This document shows, piece by piece, positions 1 to 9,955 of a stretch of 64,000 nucleotides of DNA (position 1 is the first letter of the stretch; each line of letters begins with the position of its first letter). A program made the translations under genes and the position numbers. Origin of the DNA: Osedax fenrisi (taxonomy: Eukaryota; Annelida; Polychaeta; Sabellida; Siboglinidae); contig OZ025245.1 of NCBI GenBank assembly GCA_964019155.1, positions 31,217,045-31,281,044 of the forward strand, given 5' to 3'. The notes under the pieces were generated by a model. That model did no database searches. It saw only the letters and a list, made by a program, of their open reading frames with translations, and was not told the DNA's origin.

Positions 1-1121
1 GCTATAAACAATTTTAATAATTTTTTTTTATGGTGGATACATTTTAATAAAGAATTATTTATCCATGGATTTTTAATTTTATTATTTATGATTTTGGGAG
101 TATATAAAGGACAACATTTATTTAACATTAATTTAAACATATCTATAAAATAATTAAAAGCAGTATTTGTATCCATATCAGAAAAATCCCATTTATGATG
201 AAGAATGCAATTTTTTAATTCCTTTATAGTTGAGTTATTAACTCTATTAATTTTAGAATTAGATTTAGTTTGTTTTTCATTGGAATTGTTAACATTTAAA
301 TCAAAAAAAGTAAAAATAGGGTAGTGATCACTTATATCATTAAGTAATATTCCATTATATTTATGAGAATAATTATTATTTGTAAAAATATTATCAATTA
401 AAGAATTATTATCATTAGTCACTCTTGTTGGTTTATCTATTAAAGGACGACACCCTAATGAATATATGGAGTCAATAAAATATTTTACATGTTTATTATA
501 ATTATGATCTAATAAATTAATATTAAAATCACCACATAAATACAAACGATTACAATTGCTTGCCAACTTTTCAAATGAGTTTACAATGAAATCTGAAAAT
601 TGTTTTATATCTGCAGTAGGAGTTTTATATATACCACTTATAATATAGTTGATATTATTAAATTTCAATGAAATAGTTGTTATTTCAATAAAATTTGATA
701 TTGATATATTTAAGTCATTAATAATTGTATATGATAAACTATTTAATATAAATATAGCGACTCCACCACCCCTACCTACAGATCGTATAGTATTGATTTG
801 ATTGTAATTATCGAAATTATAAATATTCTGATTGGAATGTTTTAACCATGTTTCAGTAATTATAATTATGGAAAATTTATGTATAATACTATTTAAAAAT
901 AGATTAATTTGATCATGATTACGAACTAAGCTTCTAGCATTAATATGTATTATAGAAAAACTATTGTGAATATATTTACATGAATTTATATTTATGTCAT
1001 CGTAGTAAAAGCAATCATCTGTGAAATTAACATCAGAATCGTCATTATTATAATAGTCATGAATAGAATTTTGTTTAGAATTAGAATAAGTAAAAGTGTT
1101 ATTTTCTAGTGATGTATTCAT
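1..1121 (-). CDS. LINE endonuclease ORF, CR1/L2-like, cut by the window edge
   Basis: The minus strand is open from an ATG at 1121 to the left edge (373 codons, no stop). The product is an apurinic-type endonuclease of a non-LTR retrotransposon, the enzyme that nicks target DNA to prime reverse transcription. Visible motifs in order are INARSL near residue 60, ITETWL near 85, a GRGGGVAIF strand, GDFNINL near 190 and SDHYPIF near 262, which are the usual catalytic and binding blocks. After these comes a linker containing NPWINNSLLKC, as found just before the reverse transcriptase in CR1/L2-type elements. The first 50 residues are Asn/Asp/Ser-rich and unrecognised. The ATG was chosen because the upstream DNA is AT-rich and stop-laden. 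Codons are strongly AT-biased, like the local DNA. The reverse transcriptase should lie left of the window. It may be an intact copy. Clade assignment is inference. Confidence 0.85.
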   Translation of the reverse strand, partial: MNTSLENNTFTYSNSKQNSIHDYYNNDDSDVNFTDDCFYYDDININSCKYIHNSFSIIHINARSLVRNHDQINLFLNSIIHKFSIIIITETWLKHSNQNIYNFDNYNQINTIRSVGRGGGVAIFILNSLSYTIINDLNISISNFIEITTISLKFNNINYIISGIYKTPTADIKQFSDFIVNSFEKLASNCNRLYLCGDFNINLLDHNYNKHVKYFIDSIYSLGCRPLIDKPTRVTNDNNSLIDNIFTNNNYSHKYNGILLNDISDHYPIFTFFDLNVNNSNEKQTKSNSKINRVNNSTIKELKNCILHHKWDFSDMDTNTAFNYFIDMFKLMLNKCCPLYTPKIINNKIKNPWINNSLLKCIHHKKKLLKLFI

Positions 1122-1204
1122 TAAAAATTTAAAAGAAATATAAAAATAAAAAATAAAATCAATTAATTAAAATTAAATGAAATTATTTAACTGTGTTATA
1201 TTTA

Positions 1205-1278
1205 ACTGTATTATATATATATATATATATATATATAATAATAATATGTACAGTGAATATATATATATATTATATCCA

Positions 1279-1315
<37 letters not shown>

Positions 1316-1328
1316 CTGTACATATTAT

Positions 1329-1411
<83 letters not shown>

Positions 1412-1467
1412 CCAATGTATATATATATATATATATATATATATTCACTGTACATATTATTATTATA

Positions 1468-1543
<76 letters not shown>

Positions 1544-1603
1544 TATTATATTCAATGTACATATATATTATATACAATGTACATATTATTATATTCACTG
1601 TAC

Positions 1604-1652
<49 letters not shown>

Positions 1653-1660
1653 CTATTCAA
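1205..1660. repeat. TA microsatellite with interspersed TGTACA words
   Basis: About 450 bp of (TA)n is broken by recurring short words: ATTCACTGTACATATTATTA appears about three times, in part inverted, and TCCAATGTATAT / TTCAATGTACAT appear several times. These words make short inverted repeats inside the TA tract, so the block is a compound satellite rather than pure TA. Long open frames through it are only alternating Ile-Tyr and are not genes. Confidence 0.9.
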
Positions 1661-1749
1661 TGTACAGTACGATAATTGTTAATTTTGTATTTTTTTATTT
1701 ATAATAAATTTAACATATAACAATTACCACCTGTTTTTGTATGCATATA

Positions 1750-1990
1750 TAAAAGTATAATACGATCAGCGTACATCTATAAATATATATATATAATACT
1801 ATATAAGAGTAACATTACGATCAACGGACACGTATAAATATACGTAGAATAGTATATAAGAGTAACATTACGATCAACGGACACGTATAAATATACGTAG
1901 AATAGTATATAATAGTACGGACATTTTCGGACACTAGCGGACATTCAACGGACATAGATGTCCGTTGATCGTAATGTTCTTTTGATCCAT
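1750..1990. repeat. 53-bp tandem repeats related to the neighbouring palindrome
   Basis: Two near-identical 53-bp units start at 1808 and 1861, each carrying ACATTACGATCAACGGACAC and then CGTATAAATATACG. A more diverged unit precedes them from about 1750. The block ends at about 1989 with GTCCGTTGATCGTAATG and TTTTGATCC, which closely matches the right end of the palindromic element at 2150-2567. It looks like a rearranged relative of that element. Confidence 0.75.
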
Positions 1991-2149
1991 ACATGTTTTT
2001 ATTTAATAATTCATTGTAAACTATCATAGATATTTCAAATATTATTTGAGTAAAATTCTCCAGATTTCTAAAACATATACAATTATAACTTATAATTTAT
2101 AAGCGATTTAAATAAATAGTATATTTAATAAATATTTGTAAGAATTATT

Positions 2150-2567
2150 GGATCAACAGAACATTACGATCAACGGACAAATTAGACGAACATCGATGTC
2201 CGTTTATTCATAGAGACGAACAAATAAACGGACATCGATGTCCGTTTATCGTAAATTAAATTGAATATACTATAATGTTTATATATATTTATAGATGTCC
2301 GTTTATCGTAAATTAAATGTTATATACTATAATGTTTATATATTTATAGATGTTCGTTTATGAATATTTATAAATATATAAACATTATAGTATATAACAT
2401 TTAATTTACGATAAACGGACATCTATAAATATATATAAACATTATAGTATATACAATTTAATTTACGATAAACGGACATCGATGTCCGCTTATTTGTTCG
2501 TCTCTATGAATAAACGGACATCGATGTTCGTCTAATGTGTCAGTTGATCGTAATGTTCTGTTGATCC
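2150..2567. mobile_element. Foldback (palindromic) MITE with 8-bp target duplication
   Basis: The 418 bp form one near-perfect inverted repeat centred near 2358. It begins GGATCAACAGAACATTACGA and ends with the complement (CTGTTGATCC). The 8-bp sequence GAATTATT occurs immediately left (2142-2149) and immediately right (2568-2575), the footprint of a transposition. Inside each arm are smaller palindromes such as ACGGACATCGATGTCCG. There is no coding capacity. An 8-bp duplication fits a hAT-type transposase, but the ends do not begin CAG, so the superfamily is not settled. Confidence 0.9.
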
Positions 2568-2575
2568 GAATTATT

Positions 2576-3794
2576 ATTCTTATTAACTAAAGTTTATCTT
2601 ATGATCGTGGCCAGGTTAAAACCCAAACCCAACACATTAACTAAATAAATAATTTTATTTAAAAAATACTTGAAACTATGTAAATAGAATTTTTTTTAAA
2701 AAACAGACACGAAATTATGTAACACATGCTATATTATAGTTGAATATAAACATGTTTGTACCTGGTTAAAAGCTTTGCACATTTGTTTAATATGCTACGC
2801 TTTGAACTCCTGCACAATTGTGCATTTTAATTAGTGATTTGATAATTATGTATTCATGTATACCACATAATAAAATATACATCTACCCATATGTTTATAG
2901 ATATTATATTCACAAAAATATGAGTCATAATTTATGACTCATAAATAACAAGCCATTTAGTAATCATTGTATGATCATAATTATTATTCATTACTTATAA
3001 TATAATAAATTCGTAATATATATTCTAGAAATTTGTATTTTATATTAATTTTGTAAACAATAATATTTAAAATATAGCGCAAATGATGACCATGTAGAAA
3101 TTTATATATAAATATATATGAGTTCAATATTAAAGTAAATAATTATGAACATATTAAATGTATACGCAATTTATCGATCTATTTAGAACTAACACTTTCA
3201 TATTTTTAAGCTCTTCTAATAATAATAGTCATGTATATATATTTGTGTTGAAAATTAACCACTCTTTTATCATAACTATTCAGTTCGAAATGATTTATTA
3301 ATAACAAAATATGAGATTTTAACAAAGATATACTTTTATTTTTTATTAATATATAAACATAGGAAACATTGTAAATCAAAATAACTATTAATACCTATTA
3401 ATGGGGGTCGGTCTAAAACAGTGCCTATTGTTAATGTAATACGCATGTGATTGATATGTGCTGGGTATCGCATACACAAATCTAATAATTGTATATAGCT
3501 GATGACTAATTAACAATTGCCAGCTAGGTGGAGACATATTCCTTTGCTGTAAGTGTATGGTATACACGTTATATAATACACTAAAGTATATATTGAATCC
3601 ATGCAATCAGTGTATATATTTCATATTCACAATATATTTACCATTAATATATCATGATATGATAACATGATTAGTATTTCATAAACATAGTATGTTAGCT
3701 AATTTGTCATGAGATATATACAATTCGTTGATTTGCGTGCATGCGACACCCCACACGTCAATCAAATATTTATTACTTTAAGAATTGGCCCGTT
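2576..3794. other. Gene-free AT-rich stretch
   Basis: I see no coding region here. At 2755-2780 there is GTACCTGGTTAAAAGCTTTG, a decayed match to one end of the elements at 47183-47581 and 48137-48505 (GGTACCTGGTCAAAAGCTTC). Nothing else was recognised. Confidence 0.5.
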
Positions 3795-3983
3795 TCAGAC
3801 TGTAATCCATATTAGTTTATCAACATTGGCGGATGATATCCTATTACGGCGCTCTGAACAAATAACACTATCCTCGAATAACACGCATTCACTCGGTACA
3901 CGTGCACTCAGACTTGCCATCAGTACCGTCCAGCTTCTAGTATGTTTAACTTCTAACTTGACTTCCAGTAATTTAGAGGGCAA
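3795..3983 (-). pseudogene. hAT transposase C-terminal dimerisation domain, relic
   Basis: The minus strand encodes a stretch with the spacing PSE..LFEDSVICSERRNRIS and then ANVDKLIW. This matches the hAT-family C-terminal dimerisation signature (PSER.FS..G...S..RNRLS...V..L.F). The fragment is about 62 codons and ends at a stop at 3795-3797. No DDE catalytic region, BED finger or start could be found upstream at higher coordinates, so this is a truncated remnant of an autonomous hAT element, the superfamily able to mobilise the CAGGG-ended 8-bp-TSD elements in this window. The PSE motif with Cys in place of Arg (PSEC) is consistent with decay. Confidence 0.7.
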
Positions 3984-4023
3984 TTATTTAACTTTTACAT
4001 TATTATTATTAATATTTTATTAA

Positions 4024-5148
4024 TAATTAAATATGGATATGAAGAACCAACTAAAAAATAATTAAAAATTAATATTTATAAATATTATTTTTCGCTGTGT
4101 TTATGTATATTACATATTTAGTTTAAAAATATGTAGTATATTAATTGACAAAGATCATTAAAATGTATAATATATATTGTATATTATATACAGTATTTAT
4201 ATAACTATATTTAGTCAATAACATTACCTATATTTAGTGCCGATATTCAATATCTCAATAACAAAATGTCCGATACAGTAGATAAAAGATTGATACAATA
4301 CTTTCAAACAGTTCTAAATATAGATGTTCTAAAATTAATTTTTAATATTCAGAGTTAGTGATCATCCCAAATGTTCGATATACTTTCGAACAGTTTGAAA
4401 TAATTAGCAACACTAACATATACCTCTATAGATATACCTATATATACACGCAATATATATAATATTACATATATTATATGGTACAACTGACTGCCCATTA
4501 CATTATATCTATTACATCGTATCTTATTTATGAGTCATACTTTATATTGTTTACTACACCACTTTACTATTATACATTATTCCACTATATTATCTATAAT
4601 GTAACCTTTATTACCTGTGTTCACTCTACCTTTATTACCCGTATCAATCAATCTTAGTACCTGTATCAATCTATCTTTATTAACTGTATTCCGCTTACGT
4701 TATTACACTTATACCATAGCAATATAATATCTGTATTATCTTAACCTTTATTACCACTAACTCTAGGCCTTTCTAACTTCAACTTTGAACTATCGACTAA
4801 CTCCAGCATCCTAAACGAGTGGTCAATAAGTCACTGATATTGTACGGTACTGATTCTAAGTGCAACTGTACCCATATGAAGGTAGGCTATATACGATATG
4901 AGTGACTACATGTGCTGCCCCCTATTATATATGTCACTACGTTAGCTCCTTTCGTATCTATATTGTATACATCACTGCTTATGCTGCACTATTGGGACAT
5001 TCTATATCAGGAACTTAGATTAAGTTTTACATATGGCTCTAATATCCCTTCGAAACAGATCACATGTTAAGGCATCCATGCTTTTAAAGAGAAATGATCA
5101 TTTTTGTATAAACAATAATATAAATATTATGTTAAGACCTATTTTATT
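4024..5148. other. Gene-free AT-rich stretch
   Basis: Nothing coding was recognised. Between about 4590 and 4760 a loose word (CTTTATTACCTGTAT and variants) recurs several times, suggesting an old degenerate minisatellite. Confidence 0.4.
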
Positions 5149-5214
5149 GGGCTGGACAAGGCTTGAACTCACATCCTACTAATTGTGTGTCTGACATCTT
5201 AACAAACTTTACCA
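5149..5214 (-). mobile_element. tRNA-like sequence, probable SINE head
   Basis: On the minus strand a Pol III A-box-like TGGTAAAGTTTG (5214-5203) is followed 44 bp later by a B-box-like AGTTCAAGCC (5169-5160), the spacing of tRNA genes. The acceptor stem does not pair, so this is not a working tRNA; a tRNA-derived SINE or tRNA pseudogene is more likely. It abuts the Gypsy relic to its right. Confidence 0.5.
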
Positions 5215-5637
5215 AACAGGCAGACTTCACTATAGGCCAGAAGATCAACGTCTGTAACCCCCTAACAGGACTATGGATGCCAGCAGTCATCACATAAAAT
5301 AGAGATGAACCTATATCCTACGATGTTCAGATAGGAAACAAAATTATACATAGAGCATACCACCACATACGTAAAGCATACTCACCCCCCTTACACACTC
5401 CACCCCCCCCCCCAAACCAGACATGCATATATATAACCATGCACCCATCACGCCTACGATATATTCTAAGTCACTATCTGCACCCCCACTACTCGCAACC
5501 CTGCCACCATCCACACCATCCTCACTCCCCACAACACCCCCTCCACTACCCACAACACCCCTTCCACTACCCGATACTAACCTCCCACCCGTTACAGATG
5601 TCATTATAACCACACGGTCTGGCCGAACCTCATGAAA
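5210..5637 (+). pseudogene. Ty3/Gypsy Pol C-terminus: integrase tail and Pro/Thr-rich end
   Basis: Translation of the plus strand gives FTIGQKINVCNPLTGLW, then PAVIT, then (after a stop) EPISYDVQIGNKIIHRA and HHIRKAYSPP. This is the small beta-barrel domain that follows the integrase core in Gypsy Pol (GQKVRV...W.PA.V...EPRSY.V...G...RRN..HL). A Pro/Thr/Ser-rich linker with PLPTTPLPLPD-type repeats follows, then the motif TTRSGRTS, typical of the extreme C-terminus of such polyproteins. One in-frame stop (after PAVIT) and loss of all upstream domains make it a relic. A polypurine tract and LTR lie downstream in the expected order. Confidence 0.8.
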
Positions 5638-5802
5638 GCCGCAACACATAAACCTCTGACTGGATTATCTACTGTCCGGTCTGCCAGTTGATAGACACAC
5701 GCGTCAGAAGTAGACTGTAGACCTGCCCGATTGTCATCCTAGTCAGAAGCCCGACCCATCACTATTACTCTACCCACCACCTCCTTTTTATTGTAGAGAA
5801 GG

Positions 5803-5817
5803 AGGGATGTTATATGT
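5803..5817 (+). other. Polypurine tract of Gypsy element
   Basis: The purine-rich run GAGAAGGAGGGA sits directly before an LTR-like TGTTATATG start. This is the usual position of the plus-strand priming site. Confidence 0.6.
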
Positions 5818-6000
5818 TTAATACGCTAGCAATTCCACTGATATCGATATGTTTGCGCGCGGTACAACGCACGCCGCATTCGATGCTAGAAACTATGTGC
5901 AGTCATGCATGACCAGTTTCTGCTATATATCGCACATTTCACTAATATTAGCACTTAACTTTAGCTATGTAATAAAATACTGAAGCCTAGTCTCACACCT
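5818..6000 (+). mobile_element. Gypsy LTR (3' LTR of the relic at 5210)
   Basis: It starts TGTTATATG, the same start as the LTRs at 34842, 35675 and 38649, right after the polypurine tract. An AATAAAA polyadenylation-type signal lies near 5970. The right end is uncertain (possibly TCTCACA near 5998). No matching 5' LTR was found in the window. Confidence 0.6.
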
Positions 6001-8477
6001 TGAAGTATTATTCATTCATTATATACATATACTTAACAGTATCTATAATAAGTTATATTTTAGAATAACCCCATGACTATATGCTATAGTAGTAGTGCCC
6101 AGCCCTACCTCCTCTAATAACCTACCACCATACACCAGCAGTATGTGATCAAGTTAGACATCACCACCACCACCAGGGGGCAGCTAGAGATATGCTCTGT
6201 CAGCAATGTAACTGTAGCAGTAGCAGTAGTAGGAGGTCTAGTATCGGTGATCTATCCCCCTACTACATCGGCGAAATCTACATTCACAGGTGTGTAGTAT
6301 TCTTCATTCTCTTTAGAGGTCATATTTATATGCTATAATATGATATGTGATATATACAACTGTATGTATAGCTAAACAGACTATGCTTTCTTTTTTATTT
6401 ATTATTACAAATTATATTATTAAAATATGCAAATATATAATTATTTATCTTTAAAATATTTATAATATTTATTTCAAAAATAATTATACGTTAATTGTGC
6501 TTTATAAACAAATTTCTGTAACAAAAATGATGTGAAATATTGAGTAGATTTCAATAATATACTTTATACTTACTATTAGAATTTATCAAATTAGAGATAA
6601 TACTAGATATAAATGTTATCTACATAGTAAACAATTTTGTTATTTCTATCGCAAAAGTTATCTCCTTTTTAGTATACACATTTTGTATAATTTAGTATAC
6701 ATGTAATGTAAATAATACTTTAGAAACATATTTTATAGGAATTTTTGTTTAATAATAAATATGTTGTTTATCATGTATTGTATATAAAATAACATATAGT
6801 TTATTTGTACTGAACTGATACTATGCAAATGTGAAGTTTTAAAATATAAATTTGCACATAGACTTAAAAATACAAATACTATATAAATACACTTAAATTT
6901 ATATAATTAACACACATTACAAACACATACCTCTCTCAAAAACATGCACTTTTAATTATACAAATTTCAAATTTCTTTGAAGCGATACTGATACAATACT
7001 ATTACTTTAAATTTTGAACCGATACGAAACTGAAACATCATTTTTTTTAAACGATCCGATACGGATACCACAACAACAGATAATTCCTAACACTAATTTA
7101 AAACCTACTTATTTCATTTTGATATCATATCATAAACTCTGATACATATGCATATTTTATCATAACAATTGACTACAACTACAATGGAATTGTAATATCT
7201 AATGAATACTAAAGAAAACTTAATATATTAATTTTTAAATGAAAATTCCCACAATGCAAGGCAGTGTAATCACTCAACCGCGACATTATATATATTCATA
7301 AGTATACCGTGTCCTGTCCTTGCTATTGGGTATTACAATACGGAATACTTTATACAACAATTTTTTATTTGAGAAATACATTAATATATACATATTTATT
7401 ATACATAATAAACCTTGATATATATTTCTAATATAATCATATAATATTATTGTATAATAATGATTAATATATTCTAATACGGTATCACTATATGTATTGC
7501 TACCATTAGATTATGGACTAGATAAAGGACACACTAGTGTACTAGGATTAGTGGAAACAACCACTACTGTTCCTGTACTGTAGTGACATCTACTAATACA
7601 TCTGTGATTATGTAGTATCTGTTGACACTACATAAAACCTGCACACTATACCTTATCGAATACAGCTTCACACAGTCTAATCTCATTCCCATACAACACA
7701 ACATCCTATTATAGACCCCAACCCCTTACATTATACCCTATAACCCCACCTTATACATCACTAACCTCCCCTTATATTCCTCCTAACTTCACCTTACATC
7801 GCCCATAACCTATATATGTACACCCGTTAACTGCATCATATACCCCCTAACCTCTTCACCTACATTACAGATCTAGTATTGACAACAGTGAGACCAGTAA
7901 GCCAGATCTAGTGGACACCTGTCTGACATACTGCATCTGTACCAGAACATCACCACTACTACTACCTCTACATCTGTAGGCAAACTAATGTAGGTATTGC
8001 TTGTCAAGTTCAATACTTTCTCTCTATATATCTCTCCATCTATATATCTCTCCATCTATCTATCTACCTATCAATATATATATCCCTCAAGCTCTAAATA
8101 TATTTACCACTCTCTCTATTTATTTCTATTTATCTCTCTCGCTCTCACTTTCGCGTATGCTATTATATATATATATATATATCTCTACTTCTCTATCTAT
8201 CTATGTATATGAAGAAGGTCAATAACTTAGTCCGTTTCTATAGTTTATTCAACAAAACCTATTACATATACAAATATACACTACATACAATATGTCATTA
8301 TCAATGCCTACCGTGGTATCCTCCATGAACAATTTCTCTAGCAATCTTATAAACACGTTGTCATCAATCTGACGATAATACGAAACTCCTATAACAATTA
8401 GTGTGTGTCGCATGAATTCAACGCATGCATTAATTGTAGCCTGTAGCTTATATCACGTAACAATGCAGCCTATCCAA
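6001..8477. other. Mostly gene-free AT-rich stretch
   Basis: I see no gene I can support. Items present: a GC-richer 150-bp segment at 6133-6280 (listed separately); a zone at 6820-7080 with recurring GATACNGATAC-type words that may be a decayed TIR end; C-rich text at 7680-7900; and CTCTCCATCTAT-type low-complexity repeats with a (TA)n tract at 8020-8200. Confidence 0.4.
6133..6280 (+). other. Candidate internal exon, unassigned
   Basis: A stretch with unusually balanced composition has one open frame containing KLDITTTTRGQLEICS, then a hydrophobic NVTVAVAVVGGLVSVIYPP segment. A CAG acceptor-like site lies at its start and an ACAG/GTGTGT donor-like site at its end. The hydrophobic part could be a membrane segment. 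No neighbouring exons were found and no family is recognised, so this is only a candidate. Confidence 0.2.
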
Positions 8478-8479
8478 TA

Positions 8480-9437
8480 GGGGAGAGCGGGGCAGGTTGA
8501 GCCGGTTTTTATAAAAACACATGTATCTAATAATTTTATGAATATAATTTAATAAAATAAAGTGCATAAGATACATATAATTTATGATCAATAAAAAACC
8601 TTCATAAATCAGTGTAATGATAAATAATTAATTATATAATTACATTATAATTTTTTTTTAATTTGGCTCAACCTGCCCCGTCTAATGGGGCAGGTTGAGC
8701 CAGGTAGAAAAAATGTAAAATTAAAGATATATTTAAAAAATAAACATAGTTAAGTTATATATTTATATTTATTAGTTAATTAACAATTATATTCACCAAG
8801 ATTAATATCAAAACTAATTAAACTTTTAAGGCGAGAGGTTATATTAGGAGAGAGGTTAGATTCTCTATGTTTTAATCCAGCATATAAACCAATTATTTAA
8901 TTATTTAAAATAATTACTCAACAAAATATATTTAATTAATTAGATTATTATTATTATTTAAATAATTAATTAATTAATTAATTAAATTAATAAATAAATA
9001 TGTTTAATGATATACGGGGCAGATTTACCCTATGGTCAACCTGCCCCGTTTTGATATGGTCAACCTGCCCCATATCATTAGTATATATAAAAGTATATCT
9101 AATTAATGTGTGAATGATAATTTTTGAATTTTTTATTTTATAATATATAGTATATTAAATATAATTTATTTATATACCATTAATAATGCTATGTTATTAC
9201 AAAATATATTAATAATATCAAATTTAAACTTACTGTCCCACCAACGAGTTTTTCATAAAATATTAATAATTAAATAATATTTTAAATAGTTAAAATAAAT
9301 AATTGTTGAGTTGATATAATAATGCTAAATATTGATGTATATACATGTATTAAAAATTACATTAAAATATTTATTAATAGCAGAAATAATTGAGATGGCT
9401 CAACCTGCCCCTATGGTCAACCTGCCCCGCTCTCCCC
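8480..9437. mobile_element. TA-duplicating TIR element (MITE), GGGGAGAGC ends
   Basis: The ends are inverted repeats: GGGGAGAGCGGGGCAGGTTG at the left and its complement at the right, each flanked by TA (8478-8479 and 9438-9439). That is a Tc1/mariner-like duplication. The CAGGTTGAGCC word recurs inside as a hairpin near 8662-8701, with further copies near 9035-9065 and 9400-9430. No transposase ORF is present, so it is non-autonomous (958 bp). Confidence 0.85.
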
Positions 9438-9469
9438 TACCACCAGCAAACAGTTACCCACATCTACGC

Positions 9470-9947
9470 CATCGATATAGTGAGAAAGTGGACCTGTGCA
9501 ATTGAATGTAGTGTATGGTAATTTGCGATAGAGGCGCTGTAGTCGCAGCCCAATACTAAATACCTACTACATTTTAAATTAATATTATTTATACATATAT
9601 ATTGATAATTACTACCATTTTTAATGTACTATCTATACTAAAAATAAAATATATATTTAAAATACATCATATCAACATTATTCGTAATTTTATGTATTTA
9701 TATTGAAGATATCATACTATTTTATGTATATTTATAATCTAAATCAATTGATTTAGATAGAAGTCACTTTAATCTATTTCGACGAAAAGCCTACTGTTTT
9801 AATATTTGACATATATAATATGACTAATATCCAATCAAAATCACTGATGCCATTTATTAATTTATCGATAAAAGTGTCATGCGCATATCTACATTTTACA
9901 TGCATTGCATTCGCCTATTGCACAGATCTACTTTCTTTATATCGATG
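9470..9947. mobile_element. MITE with CATCGATATA ends, 8-bp duplication, copy A
   Basis: It begins CATCGATATAGTGAGAAAGT and ends with the complementary TATATCGATG. The flanks ATCTACGC (9462-9469) and GTCTACGC (9948-9955) are an 8-bp duplication with one mismatch. It is collinear over its whole length with 30118-30607 and has no coding capacity. It lies only 30 bp from the preceding element. Confidence 0.85.
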
Positions 9948-9955
9948 GTCTACGC

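Noticed and set aside
1173..1704. Several long overlapping open frames on both strands
   Set aside because: They are translations of (TA)n as alternating Ile and Tyr; pure microsatellite.
5423..5635. Stand-alone proline-rich protein
   Set aside because: Position and the TTRSGR motif show that it is the C-terminal tail of a Gypsy polyprotein.
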